Below are positions 45,101 through 54,200 of a DNA stretch of 61,830 nucleotides, one piece after another. The first letter of the stretch is position 1, and every line of letters begins with the position of its first letter. The translations under genes and the position numbers were made by a program. The notes beneath the pieces are model-generated. The model saw only the letters and a program-made list of their open reading frames with translations. It ran no database searches and had not been told where the DNA came from. Source of the stretch: Candidatus Aminicenantota bacterium (GTDB taxonomy: Bacteria > Acidobacteriota > Aminicenantia > UBA2199); NCBI GenBank assembly GCA_020355945.1, contig CP070627.1:5653288-5715117 (forward strand), read 5' to 3'.

Positions 45101-48100
45101 TAAATATACACTTAACCTACAGGGAATTGAACCGGCAATCCAACCAATTGGCCCAAATATTGCAGCAAAAAGGTGTCCAACCTGAGACTATTGCGGGAAT
45201 CATGGTGGAACGGTCCATTGAGATGATTATCGGAATATTGGGAATCTTGAAATCCGGCGGCGCCTATTTACCCATCAATCCCAAAGACCCGGGAGAAAGA
45301 ATAAAATACTTGCTTACAGACAGTGGAGCAAAAATACTGGTTACCATCAGCACTTTTGCTGACCCAGGAAGGGCCGGGGTGTGTTCAAACTGGCAACCCG
45401 CAACTGGCAACTGGCAACTCGCATATATCATCTACACTTCCGGTTCTACAGGGAATCCAAAGGGTGTTCCTATCACCCATTCCAATTTTTCGCCGTTGGT
45501 GCATTGGGGATATCGGCATTTGGCCATAGGTCCCGAAGATCGCACCATTCAAAATTTATCTTATTTTTTTGACTGGTCTGTCTGGGAAATATTTATCACC
45601 CTCACCACAGGTGCGGTCCTGTACATGATTGCAGACGAGGTTTTGCTAAACCCTGAATCAGAAGTGGATTTTATTCAAGAAAAGGCCATTACTGTACTGC
45701 ACATCACACCTACGCTGTACCAGTACCTGGTAAATGTGGGGAAGAAGTTGGAAACGTTGAGATATTTATTTATTGGTGCAGAAAAATTAACTGTAGACCT
45801 AGTGAAGCGCAGCATTAAATCAGTTTCGGAGCACTGCCGCATATTTAACATGTATGGTCCCACAGAAGCCACGATTATTTCAACTGTATTGGAAATCCAT
45901 CGGTCAAGGGTTGGTGAATATGAAAAATTATCCAGTGTTCCTATAGGGAGACCTGTAGGTAATACAGCGCTGCTGGTATTGGACAACCATATGAAGATGT
46001 GCCCCATTGGTGTTACCGGGGAGTTGTATATCGCCGGGGATGGGCTGGCACCAGGGTATTTAAACAACCCTGAGCTGACTGCGCAGAAATTCCAAATTCC
46101 AAATCCTGAATTCCAAACAAATAATGAAAAAAAAGGGACAGGCAAAAAAATTTACAAAACAGGTGATTCGGCCCGGTGGCTGACGGATGGTAACATCGAA
46201 TTTTTAGGCCGGCTGGACCACCAGGTAAAAATCAGGGGATTCAGGATTGAGATCGAGGAAATCGAAACTCGATTGTTGAATCATGATGAAATAAAAGAGG
46301 CCGTGGTAGTGGATAGGGTGATGGCAGATGGGGATCGATACCTGTGCGCCTATATTGTTGGTGTGGGAAATATTGAAACACCTGACATCAAAGAATTAAG
46401 AGAATACCTTTCCCGAACGCTCCCGGATTACATGATCCCTTCCTATTTTGTCCGATTGGATAGAATCCCCGGGACCGCCAGTGGGAAAATCGACAGGAAA
46501 GCGCTGCCCACCCCTGATCCCGGAGTCGGTGTAGATGAGTATAGAGCACCCCGTAACACACTGGAGAAGAAACTGATGGAAATGTGGGCCTCGGTACTGG
46601 GAATCGAAAAAGAATCCATCAGTATCGATGCCAATTTTTTCCAGTTGGGCGGTCATTCGTTAAAAGCCACCATTTTAACTGCGAAGATCCATAAAAAATT
46701 TGGGGTTAAAGTGCCTTTGGCAGAAATATTTAAACATCCCACCATCAGGGGATTGGCTCTCATCATGAAGGCTGCGGAAAAAGAAAAGTACGCTCCCATT
46801 GAACCGGCAGAAGAAAAGCACTTTTATGAGCTTTCCTACAATCAAAAAAGACTCTGGATTATTCATCAACTCGCCCCTGAAAGTTCCTCTTATAATATGA
46901 GGGTGGAGATTTCCCTTCATCACCAGGTCAATAGTAATTTTGTCAGAAAGACGCTTAAACGTATGGTAATGCGGCATGAGAGTCTACGGACTGTTTTCAA
47001 AGAAATTGATGACCAACCCCGTCAGTTTATTTTGAAAAACGAAAATGTTGATGTTCCTTTTAAAATCGTCGATATATCGTATTTAGATGAAAAAGACATA
47101 CAAGAGAAGAAAAATAGCCTGGTCCGTGAAGCAGCAGAAACTCCCTTTAATCTTTCTAATGCACCACTTTTCAGGGCAGTGCTTATCAAATTGGAAGAGG
47201 CCCGGTATGATTTTGTATTCACGATGCATCATATTATCTCAGATGGGTGGTCGTTAACGATTCTGAAACATGAATTTTTCCTGTTGTATAATGGGTATCA
47301 AGCTGGAAAAAACGTGGAATTGGAATCGTTGAAACTGCAATATAAAGATTTCTCTGAATGGAGCAATCAACAGTTGAGTGATCCGTTTATAAGAGTAGAA
47401 TCCCACCGTTCCTGGAGAAAGAAACTGAAGCAAGGAATTCCTATACTTAAATTGCGAAGGGATTTCAACCAAAATGGTGATGTAGATGACCATAAGGGAG
47501 CCGGGTATCGTTGGCTGATAGGTAAAGAGATAAACGATCAACTGAGACAGAGGGCTCAAGCTCATAAGACCAGTTTGTTTATAATAATGTTTACAGTCTA
47601 TATCCTGATGCTGTACCGTTTTTCGAACCAGGAGGAAATTGCCTGCTCAATTATTGCCTCAGGCAGGGAGCATTTGTCGCTGAATAAGATTATCGGCTTT
47701 TTCGTCAATTCCGTTGTATTTAAGGTGCATGTAGATCATGAGGAGAGTTTTGAAGATTTCCTTCAACGGGTGCACGAGGAGGTGCTGGAAATTTTTCAAC
47801 ATCAAACCTATCCCCTTGAATTGGTATGCGATGACCTGAAAATGCAATACCCTGACGTTCCTGTTTCCTTTAATATGCTCAATATCCAGGACGAAACCAT
47901 GAACCTGGATATGGAACCTTTTGAGCCCATTCACATGGCGGATGTAGGTGATGTGAAATTCGATATGGAATCCTATATTATGGAATATAAAAACGGTATC
48001 GAAATATATTGCTCCTATAAAAAGAATATGTTTACACCAAATACCATTGAGTTTATGATGAAGGAATACATGAAGCTTCTCGAGTTTTTTGCCAGTCATC

Positions 48101-48162
48101 CCTCGGAGAGTTATAGAACCCACAAACTCGCCAGGCCAAAAGAAACCATATGGGATAATTAG
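36196..48162 (+). CDS. NRPS-8: C-A(Val)-PCP-C-A(with methyltransferase)-PCP-C-A-PCP-C
   Basis: About 3988 aa. I chose ATG 36196, 6 bp after GAGG; a TTG at 36184 precedes that site. The N-terminus (NIYALSPMQEGMLFHAV, FHHILMDGW near 143) is the C type that follows an epimerase, fitting the E domain ending NRPS-7. A1 (about 468-1000) has the Val code DAFWLGGTFK; PCP near 1045. C2 has VHHIVSDG near 1240. A2 begins near 1585 and is interrupted between A2 and A3 by a methyltransferase (VLEIGCASG near 1796); its code DIFHLGMTFK is unassigned. PCP near 2427, C3 with MHHIITDG near 2615. A3 (about 2937-3440) has code DWWHFGMIIK, unassigned; PCP near 3486. The terminal C4 has MHHIISDGW near 3677. The protein ends in a C domain without the DFxF tail, so the junction to NRPS/PKS-9 uses something else. 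Several loops contain tandem repeats in frame. Confidence 0.95.
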   Translation: MSKKSNVENIYALSPMQEGMLFHAVMDEQSTVYVEQTRFTARGTIDPDLFEKTFNHLIKTYDILRTVFAYKKTKRPRQVVFKDGEVDVYFEDISHLKRGEADTYLETFSQEDRERGFDLTKGPLMRVSLFKVSSDTWHLVWSFHHILMDGWCLGILFNDFLNIYRALKKNEPLEPGQVIPYKNYIQWLENLEKQKGLDYWKNYLEGYEPQTFQPNLRQSSKEVPYKLEKYRFRIIGSLTGKLVKAAAENQVTLNMLIQTLWGILVQRYTNTPDIVFGTVVSGRPPEIHGIERMVGLFINTVPVRIKILPKQRFSQLLADIRQQSVLSKTFEYLPLAEIQANWRPNIQLFDHIMGFENFPLQESIKTSTASKNDPGFVVEDMEEYEQTNYDLNIVVVPGKEIFVKFLFNTSLYEPGFIRRMADHFNEIIIQSMVNPGIEVETIEMLTQEEKQKILVEFNSTTSAYPRDKTIHQLFEEQAKRTPHQIALVGVHETPEKHKNNYNMSSLSSLSYMSYISYISYKELNQKSHQLAWLLIKKGLQPDSIVGIMAERSIEMIIGIIGILKSSGAYMPINPDYPAERTRYLLAESKTKALVTTRTLDKEHEKVRKWEGKKIFLEDLSAFSVSFAAQKHHLHLSPWVNAPITSLAYVIYTSGSTGRPKGVMVEHRNVMRLVKNTNYIEFKKGDRILQTGALDFDASTFEIWGSLLNSLTLYLTAKENILTPEKLKEMIRKYDIGTMWLTSPLFNRLSGVDPGIFEGLRNLLVGGDVLSPFHINRVRGRFPDLNIINGYGPTENTTFSATFLIDKEYIENIPIGKPIANSTAYIIDKYINLQPPGVVGELCVGGDGISRGYLSDPELTAEKFIENPFVHGDRMYKTGDLSRWLPDGNIEFLGRIDSQVKIRGFRIELSEIESQLLKHNEIKEAVVIDRSDTTGDKYLCAYVIPDRMHGPWGMDHGEGANPLREYLSQSLPDYMIPSYFIQIHKIPLTPNGKLNRKALPEPELKAGEDYAAPGNEIQKKLVEIWSDILNIDKDLIGINGNFFELGGHSLKATILVSRIHKELDMKVPLKEVFSRQTVKELAGYIEHGGEDRYVGIEQVEKKEYYALSSAQKRLYFLQQMDLNSSAYNMPLVLSLGKDIQKDRLESALMKLIGRHESLRTSFERVNDMPVQIVRNHVVFSIEYYDLATENIDGKIGSQEARKPGKSAIKNFIRPFDLSQAPLMRSGLIRLPDNHYTWMVDVHHIVSDGTSHMILTEEFMSLYNGEELEPQRLRIQYKDFSEWQNRLIESGRQKIQENYWLELYSDAGEIPTLNLPGDYKRPEVFSFDGNLYFFRVEGEEAVKFRAIALANNGTLYMNILAVLNTLFYKYTGETDIVIGSGIAGRPHVDLQRIIGMFVNTLAMRNYPTGEKSYESFLKEVIARSVKAFENQDVQFEELVQKLNLERDPSRNPLFDTTIVVQNFRDLGQVGEGVSKGAAGENLSQVEVLPLADENLPYGKYENLTSKFDMTFFTYEQGEDFFVKIEYYTSIFKEETVKRLVSHFKNILRAVIKDPAVKLKDIDIISEEEKKQVVFQLNNTAKAYPKDKTIHELFEEQVEQRPDNIAVINHETYEKHERQSNISYKELNERSNHLANYLVVEKHLHWEEAVGVLMERSPLLVVALLGILKAGGVYVPLDPDYPEERLKDIINDAAVKIVISQKKKIKTLNRLQWECPLFRTFLCLDSTNVYIEEEVEKSGLMDEKLWEYIGESASDDITGGGWLTGTTGQPFSRQEMDEYGDNILKKLKPLLHQNMRVLEIGCASGITMYRIAPLVGLYYGTDLSHVTIEKNRKQVQQENHSNIQLACLPAHQIHKLREKNFDLVIINSVIQSFHGHNYLRSVIRKALDLMANKGFLFIGDVMDQDLKESLIRYMKEFKRANPDKNYTTKTDWCEELFISRSFFEDLTVEFPGIHDVEFSDKIHTIENELTLFRYDALLKVDKKPGERKQVEQLRIKPKHKYQEDAAMLQKYAVGSIGTHMQKPCRGIRAQQLAYVIYTSGSSGKPKGVMIEHGSVVRLVKNTNFIEWKQGDSLLPTGALAFDITTFEIWGPLLNGVPLVLVDKSVILNSKEFEKVLHVHQVTHLHLIPQLFDQLAVERPGIFERLDYFLVGGDLVRPRYVNEIRKKYRDLRILHMYGPTENTTFSTFFPVDREYEGALPIGRPIANSFVYILDKCHKLQPVGVFGELCTGGRGVVRGYLNNPELTAEKFVSVPSVASVAKNKIYKTGDMARWNADLQIEFSGRIDQQVKIRGFRIETGEIENQLLGYDDIKEALVTERTNENEDLYLCAYLVPTDERDNKIDLSDLRLYLAGKLPDYMIPTAFVTLGKMPRTGSGKVDKKALPPPGYTVGEKYKPPGDELEKKLVEIWSGVLGIGYTSIGIDDNFFELGGHSLKATTLSAKIHKELGIEVPLAEIFRHPFVRELSGYIKGVKGEKHEYASIEPIEKKDYHTLSAAQKRLYILHQVETDNLGYNSPILVLLEGKLDRRMFEETFQQLISRHESLRTWFLLVQEEPVQVIAAEVDFEIEYYDLATEDTENTEEQENIHHFVRPFDLSAAPLLRVGLIKIDQAEHILMVDMHHIITDGTSQGILIKEFMDLYAGEKLLPLKLQYKDYSEWQNSDKQKNAVKAKEEYWLSQFGTQGDIPILSLPYDYPRPLVQSFEGNTINFEIGKADTEALNALALKEETTLYMLLLSIYYVFLAKVSGQEDIIVGMPTAGRRHDDLREIIGMFINTLALRNFPGGEKPFKKFLQEIKQNTLEVFENQEYQFEELVEKLAVERDASRNPLFDTLFALQNVDIPELEIHGLKVKPYDYETRTARFDLTLQCYEIKEGLWFHFEYCTVLFREETIQRFIGYFKRIITAVLEDSQVKLSQIEILPEHEKKQVLVDFNGTKAGYPHDKTIHQLFQEQAERTPDQAAIVGSGQLAVGKEVNIHLTYRELNRQSNQLAQILQQKGVQPETIAGIMVERSIEMIIGILGILKSGGAYLPINPKDPGERIKYLLTDSGAKILVTISTFADPGRAGVCSNWQPATGNWQLAYIIYTSGSTGNPKGVPITHSNFSPLVHWGYRHLAIGPEDRTIQNLSYFFDWSVWEIFITLTTGAVLYMIADEVLLNPESEVDFIQEKAITVLHITPTLYQYLVNVGKKLETLRYLFIGAEKLTVDLVKRSIKSVSEHCRIFNMYGPTEATIISTVLEIHRSRVGEYEKLSSVPIGRPVGNTALLVLDNHMKMCPIGVTGELYIAGDGLAPGYLNNPELTAQKFQIPNPEFQTNNEKKGTGKKIYKTGDSARWLTDGNIEFLGRLDHQVKIRGFRIEIEEIETRLLNHDEIKEAVVVDRVMADGDRYLCAYIVGVGNIETPDIKELREYLSRTLPDYMIPSYFVRLDRIPGTASGKIDRKALPTPDPGVGVDEYRAPRNTLEKKLMEMWASVLGIEKESISIDANFFQLGGHSLKATILTAKIHKKFGVKVPLAEIFKHPTIRGLALIMKAAEKEKYAPIEPAEEKHFYELSYNQKRLWIIHQLAPESSSYNMRVEISLHHQVNSNFVRKTLKRMVMRHESLRTVFKEIDDQPRQFILKNENVDVPFKIVDISYLDEKDIQEKKNSLVREAAETPFNLSNAPLFRAVLIKLEEARYDFVFTMHHIISDGWSLTILKHEFFLLYNGYQAGKNVELESLKLQYKDFSEWSNQQLSDPFIRVESHRSWRKKLKQGIPILKLRRDFNQNGDVDDHKGAGYRWLIGKEINDQLRQRAQAHKTSLFIIMFTVYILMLYRFSNQEEIACSIIASGREHLSLNKIIGFFVNSVVFKVHVDHEESFEDFLQRVHEEVLEIFQHQTYPLELVCDDLKMQYPDVPVSFNMLNIQDETMNLDMEPFEPIHMADVGDVKFDMESYIMEYKNGIEIYCSYKKNMFTPNTIEFMMKEYMKLLEFFASHPSESYRTHKLARPKETIWDN
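37701..37753 (+). repeat. TGTCCTCTT/TGTCCTATA tandem repeat in NRPS-8 module 1
   Basis: About six 9-bp units encode a Ser-Leu/Ser-Tyr run (SSLSSLSYMSYISYISY) before KELNQ in the A1-A2 region, where other A domains have only a few residues. Confidence 0.8.
41300..42260 (+). other. SAM methyltransferase inserted between A2 and A3 of NRPS-8 module 2
   Basis: The insert contains LWEYIGESASDDITGGGW, QEMDEYGDNILKKL, the SAM-binding motif VLEIGCASGIT, an acidic strand end (YGTDLS) and FDLVIINSVIQSF. It joins A3 (YTSGSSGKPKG) near 42295. A2-A3 is the location of the methyltransferase in TioN-like interrupted A domains, rather than the commoner A8-A9 site. Whether it methylates N, O, S or C cannot be told from sequence. 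Confidence 0.82.
42934..42962 (+). repeat. CCTCTGTGG tandem repeat before YKTGD in NRPS-8 module 2
   Basis: About three 9-bp units encode VPSVASVA. This is the reverse-complement sense of the CCACAGAGG family. Confidence 0.7.
43899..43927 (+). repeat. CACAGAG tandem repeat in the NRPS-8 C3 loop
   Basis: Three near-copies encode ATEDTENTE, at the same C-domain loop and with the same wording as NRPS-1 (ATENTEDTE). Confidence 0.7.
45388..45421 (+). repeat. AACTGGC tandem repeat in the A2-A3 loop of NRPS-8 module 3
   Basis: Several AACTGGC units are in frame just before A3 (YIIYTSGS). Related CGCAACTGGCAAC words recur near 1966 (NRPS-1 C loop) and 55137 (AT domain of NRPS/PKS-9). Confidence 0.65.
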
Positions 48163-48223
48163 AAGCAGATAGTCCTACCCACATTGGCCCACCATGATCC
48201 CGGAACAAAATACAAAACTTTAT

Positions 48224-48229
48224 AAGGAG
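48224..48229 (+). promoter_or_regulatory. Ribosome binding site deciding the NRPS/PKS-9 start
   Basis: AAGGAG lies 9 bp before ATG 48239. The earlier ATG at 48194 is preceded by pyrimidine-rich sequence without a Shine-Dalgarno match. Confidence 0.6.
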
Positions 48230-48238
48230 AATCCAGGT

Positions 48239-51200
48239 ATGATTGCTAAGCGGTTTGAGGAGCAAGTAAAAAAGAACCCGGATAAAGTAGCGGTAAAAAC
48301 AGGTAAGGAATCAATTACCTACAATGAACTCAATCGCTATGCCGACAGGATCGCTCATAAAATAAAAGAAACACGGCCCAATCATTCAAGTCATCTACAA
48401 CATCAATTGGTGGGACTGTTCTTTAAAGATGCCGTGGATATGATCGCTGCTGTCATCGGGATTCTTAAAGCTGGAAAGGCATATGTGCCCTTATCTAGCG
48501 ATTACCCCCCGCAGAGGCTGTCGTATATGATTTCCCATTCGGAATTATCGCTCATATTAACGGATTCCCCCAGCATAAATTTGGCAAAAAAAATAGTGAC
48601 CGGTAACCCTGTGGTCATTTGTGATGTAGGGAAATTGGAAGTGGTAAAAACTTCCCCTTTCTGCCCTGACGGCAGTCATGGGTATACAGGAAAAGATGAA
48701 GAACTCATGTACATCCTGTATACATCCGGGTCCACAGGAAAGCCCAAAGGCGTGATGCAGAGTCAACGCAGTGTATTGTATTTTATCGACCGTTATGCGG
48801 AGAATCTATCCATTACCCATAACGACCGTATGACACTTTTTTCTTCCTTCAGTCACGACGCGGCGGTTATGGATTTATATGGGGCGTTACTGAAAGGAGC
48901 CACTCTTTTCCCGTTGAATATTATGGATTTGACGGATTTTTCATCGTTATCCCAATGGTTGATAAAGGAAGGAATTACAATATGGCATTCGGTTCCCACC
49001 GTATACCGGTACTTTGTCCGCTCATTAAATACAAATGTAAAAGAGACCTATCCCCAGCTTCGGTTTATCGTACTTGGCGGAGAAGCTGTAATACGGTACG
49101 ATATCGAGATGTTTTATAAATTATTCCCTTATGCAGTGCTTTACAACCTTTATGGCCAGACAGAATCGTCCTATAATTCCGGTATGATGATTACCCCTCA
49201 AAATACAGCCCATCAAACCACTATTACTCTTGGAGAGGTGGTGAAGGGAACCCGTATTTTTGTCCTGGACGGAGATGGGCGCCCGGTGGATGCGCTGGAA
49301 ACCGGGGAAATCATAGTGGCCAGTCCGTATGTATCACCTGGCTATTGGAAGGACGGGAAAGCCACCCGGGAATCGTTCCGGGAACACCCCAGGTTTGGGA
49401 GATTGTATCGCACCGGTGACCTGGGGTGCCTGCTATTGGATGGTAGGATCGAATTTGTAGGCAGAAAGGATTCCCAGGTAAAGATACGGGGCTTCAGGGT
49501 TGAATTGGGGGAAATTGAAACCTTTTTGCGAACTCATCCGGCCATCCATGACGCAGTGGTGGGTTCAAAGGTGGATGATGCTGATGATAAATATCTCTGT
49601 GCCTATATTGTATTGAATCCCACAGGAACGTTTGAAAAAATGTCCGTTACAGCGGATTTAAGAGAATACCTGTCCCTGCAATTACCGGATTATATGGTAC
49701 CTACCTATTTTGTCCAACTGGATCGTCTACCCTTGACCGCCACTGGCAAAGTGGACCGGAAGGCATTACCGGAGCCAAAAGCCGAAGTGGAAAGCCGCTG
49801 TGTCGCTCCCCGGGATGCCATCGAAGAAAAGATGATCCGGATATGGTCGAAGATATTGGGGATGCCTCCGGCCATAGGGATCGATGATAATTTCTTCCAA
49901 TTGGGTGGGCACTCGTTAAAGGCCACCCTATTGGCGGCGGCCATTCATAAAGAATTGAAGGTAAAACTCCCCCTGGCAGTTATATTTAAAACCCCCACTA
50001 TCCGGGAGTTGTCCGAATATACCCGGGGATCGGTGATAAAAAAATATACTGCCATCGAACCGGTGGAGAAGAAAGAATACTATCCTCTTTCTTCGGCACA
50101 GACCAGGTTTTATATTCTCCAGCGGGTGACACCGGAAAGTACTGCCTACAATATGACACAACTCCATCAGTTGGCGGGTAATGTTAAAAAGGAAAAATTT
50201 GAAGATGCACTTAAAGCATTGATAGAGAGGCATGAGACCTTACGAACCTGCTTTCAATTAATAGGCGGCCAACCAGTCCAGAGGATACATGATGAGGTGG
50301 AATTTGAAATCGAATATTATGATGAGAACTTAAACACACCCCGACCGCTTCGCGGCCACCCCTCTCAAGAGGGGAATAAAAGTGCTTCCCATGCCCCATG
50401 CCCCATGCTCCATGCAAGTACTATAAAGAACTTCATTCGTCCTTTTGATTTATCTCAAGCGCCCCTTTTGCGATTAGGGTTGATAAGAATCTCACAAAAC
50501 CGTCATATTTTAATGTTCACCATGCATCATATTATCACCGATGGTACATCCATGACGATTTTTTTAAGGGAATTTATGGCTCTTTATTCAGGCGGTGATT
50601 TGCCGCTACTGGCCCTGCAGTATAAAGATTTTGCACAATGGCAGTCTGACCGGCTGAAATCCGGCAAACTAAAGGAACAGGAGGCCTACTGGTTGGAGCG
50701 ATTTTCCGGTGAACTGCCGGTACTAAACATGCCCACGGATTTTCCCAGGCCGCCAGTGCAGAGTTTTGAAGGCGATCGATTCAATTTCATTCTGGAAAAA
50801 TCCTTAACCCCTCATCTCAATCGTTTAATAAGAGAAACGGGAACCACCTTAAATATGGTACTACTGGCCGTATATAATATTTTACTGGCCAGGTACACGG
50901 GCCAGGAGGATATCATTATCGGGACAACCATTGCAGGAAGGTCTCACACAGAGCTGGAGAATATCATCGGCCTTTTGATAGAAACCCTGGCACTGAGAAA
51001 TTATCCCTCAGGGGACAGGACTTTTGGCGAATTTTTGAACAACGTGAAACAGGGGACATTGGAAGCCTATGAAAACCAGGACTATCCCTTTAAAGAGTTG
51101 ATTAAGAGAGTTGGGGCTGAAAACGAGATCAGCCGCAATCCTGTATTTGATGGCATGTTGATAGTGCAAAATTTTGAAGTTACGGATTTTGAGCTGGAGG

Positions 51201-54200
51201 GTTTACGGTTTTTTTCATATGAATTCCCTGAAGATGAAGCCCAGCATATGTCAAAGGTGGATTTTACACTGTCAGCAGTGGAATCGGGAGAGGAGATTTA
51301 TTTCGACCTGGAGTATTGTACCCGTTTGTATAAACGGGAGACCATGGAATTGTTTGCTCAGCACTTTATAAATATCATAAAAGAAATAGTCAAAGATCCT
51401 GGGATCAGATTGTCAGCCGTCCAGATGATCAGCGAAAATGAAAAGAATCAATTGTTGGAAGAATTTAACAACACTGCCCTGGAATATACCCGCAGCAAAA
51501 TGGTCCATGAAAGTTTTGCCCGACAGGCTGATAGAACCCCGGATTATATAGCTTTGAGCGGTGCCCTTCGGGCGGATTTAAACGCCTTCGGCGAGGAAAA
51601 TTCATTCACTTACAGGGAATTGAATAAAAAGTCCGATCAATTGGCATATGTTCTGAAAGAAAAAGGTGTTCAACCCGACACCATAGTGGGTATCATGGTG
51701 GAACCGTCGGTGGAGATGGTCATTGGTCTGTTGGGCATATTGAAATCCGGCGGTGCGTATTTGCCAATTGATGCTGATTACCCGGAAGATCGTATCAAAT
51801 ATATGTTAGAAGACAGCAAAGTAAAGGTTTTGCTGGCTGCGCCGGAAACTGAGGTTAAGGTTGAGGTTGAGGAGAGGTGCGGGCAACCGCAAGAATTGAC
51901 CGTTGAGACATCCCTTTCAACCTTAACCTGCCAGGTGAGCCCTGCGAACCTGGCCTACGTCATCTACACTTCAGGTACTACGGGACGGCCCAAAGGTGTA
52001 TTGGTGGAGCATCAGAACCTCACCGCTTATATTAATGCGTTTGAAAAGGAATTCCATCTGCGGGAAGATGATACGGTGGTCCAGCAGGTTTCTTATGCCT
52101 TTGATGCGTTTGTTGAAGAACTTTACCCCATCTTGTTGAAGGGTGGTAAACTGGCCATTCCCGGCAGAGAGGTGATTAAAGATATCCAGGTGTTATGCAA
52201 TTTTATTGAAAAACACCGGGTGACCATGATTACCTGTTCCCCCCAGTTGTTGAATGAGTTGAACAACTTTTCTAACCGGTTGGATTCTCTTCGGATTTTA
52301 ATTAGCGGTGGTGACCGGTTAAAAGCCGAATATATTGGAAATTTCATGGGAGTAGGAGAGGTTTACAACACCTATGGTCCCACCGAGTCCGCGGTTTGTG
52401 CCACTTATTACAGGTGTCCCAGGGATTCTCAAATAGCCTCTAATGTTCCCATTGGCAAACCCATTACCAACTACCAGGTTTACATTTTAAACAAGTACGG
52501 GAACCTTCTGCCCGTTGGCGTGGGTGGAGAATTATGTGTTGCTGGTGGAGGGGTTACACGTGGGTACCTGAATAAGCCAGAGTTGACAAATTCCAAATTC
52601 CAAATCCCAAATTTTAGGCAAATGTCCTATATGTCCCATATGTCCCATATGTCCTATATTTACAAAACCGGTGATCTGGCGCGCTGGTTGAATGATGGGA
52701 ATATTGAATTTTTGGGGCGCATTGACCGGCAGGTGAAAATCAGGGGATATCGTATTGAGTTGGGTGAGATTGAGAACTGTTTAATGCGGCTGGACCATAT
52801 AGATGAAGCAGTGGTTGTGGAAGGTGTCAGAACCTCCGGGCAGAATTACCTGGCTGCTTATGTGGTTTGTAGGGAATCCCCGGACCTGGCAGAAGTGAAA
52901 AACCAACTGGCCCGGCAATTGCCTGATTACATGGTACCTCCTTATATCATGGAGATAGAAGAAATACCGCTAACTTCCCCTGGGAAAGTCGATCGCAGAC
53001 GGTTACCCCGGGCTGATGTCCGTCCAGACCAACCTTATGCAGCGCCTGAAAGCAATAAGGAAAAGATAGTGGCAGAAATTTGGAAAGAGGTGTTGGAAAA
53101 GGACCGTGTAGGGCTGGAGGATAATTTTTTCGATTTAGGCGGAACATCATTGGATATTTTTAAAATTAACACCAGGATAAACGAAAAATTTAACAGGCAA
53201 ATCCCGGTGGTGGCCATGTTCCAACACAGCACCGTACGTACGCTGGCTCGTTACCTGGGAGAAGAAGAAAATGAAAAGGGAATCTCTTGGGAAAAACAAA
53301 AGGAACTTTCCGAGGCCTTAGATAAGAGCAAAGCCACCCTGGCCGCCGGAGGCAAAAGCACCGGTCTTGAAATCGCAGTCATTGGAATGGCAGGTATATT
53401 CCCTGGCTCACATAACATCGCTGAGTTCTGGGAAAATTTGAAAAACGGGGTCGAAGGTATTGGCTTTTTCACGGATGAAGAACTGCAGGCAGAGGGTATA
53501 GCCGCTGAAACCCTTAAAAATCCCAATTATATAAAAGCCAGAGGAATTATCCAGGGAGCGGAATATTTTGACTCTTCCTTTTTTGGTTATACTCCTTTGG
53601 AAGCCCGGATCATGGACCCCCAGATGCGGATATTTACTCATTGTATCTGGCATGCGTTGGAAGATGCAGGATATGATCCTTTTTCTTTTGATAGGCGAAT
53701 CGGTCTGTATGCCGGTGCTTCCCCCAACCTCCAATGGGAGGGATTGATCTCCTTTTCCAGTATAGGTCAGGGTTTGGATGCATTCATGGTGGCCCAATTG
53801 GCAGACAAGGATTTCATGTGTACGCATATTTCTTACAAACTCAATTTGAAAGGCCCCAGCGTTTCTATCCAGACCGCTTGTTCCACCTCTCTTGTAGCGA
53901 TTCATTGGGCTGTCCAGGGACTTTTACATGGAGAATGTGAAATGGCATTGGCTGGCGGGGTTTCTGTAAACTCTCCTTCAAAAAGAGGATATTTCTACAA
54001 AGAGGGAATGATTTATTCAAACGATGGTCATAATAAAACCTTTGACAGTGAAGCCACGGGTTCTGTATTCGGAGATGGTGCCGGCGTAGTGGTGTTGAAA
54101 CGCCTGGAGGAAGCCACTGCGGATAGAGACAATATATATGCCGTTATCAAAGGTTCTGCCATAAATAATGATGGTTTTAGAAAAGTAGGTTACACCGCAC

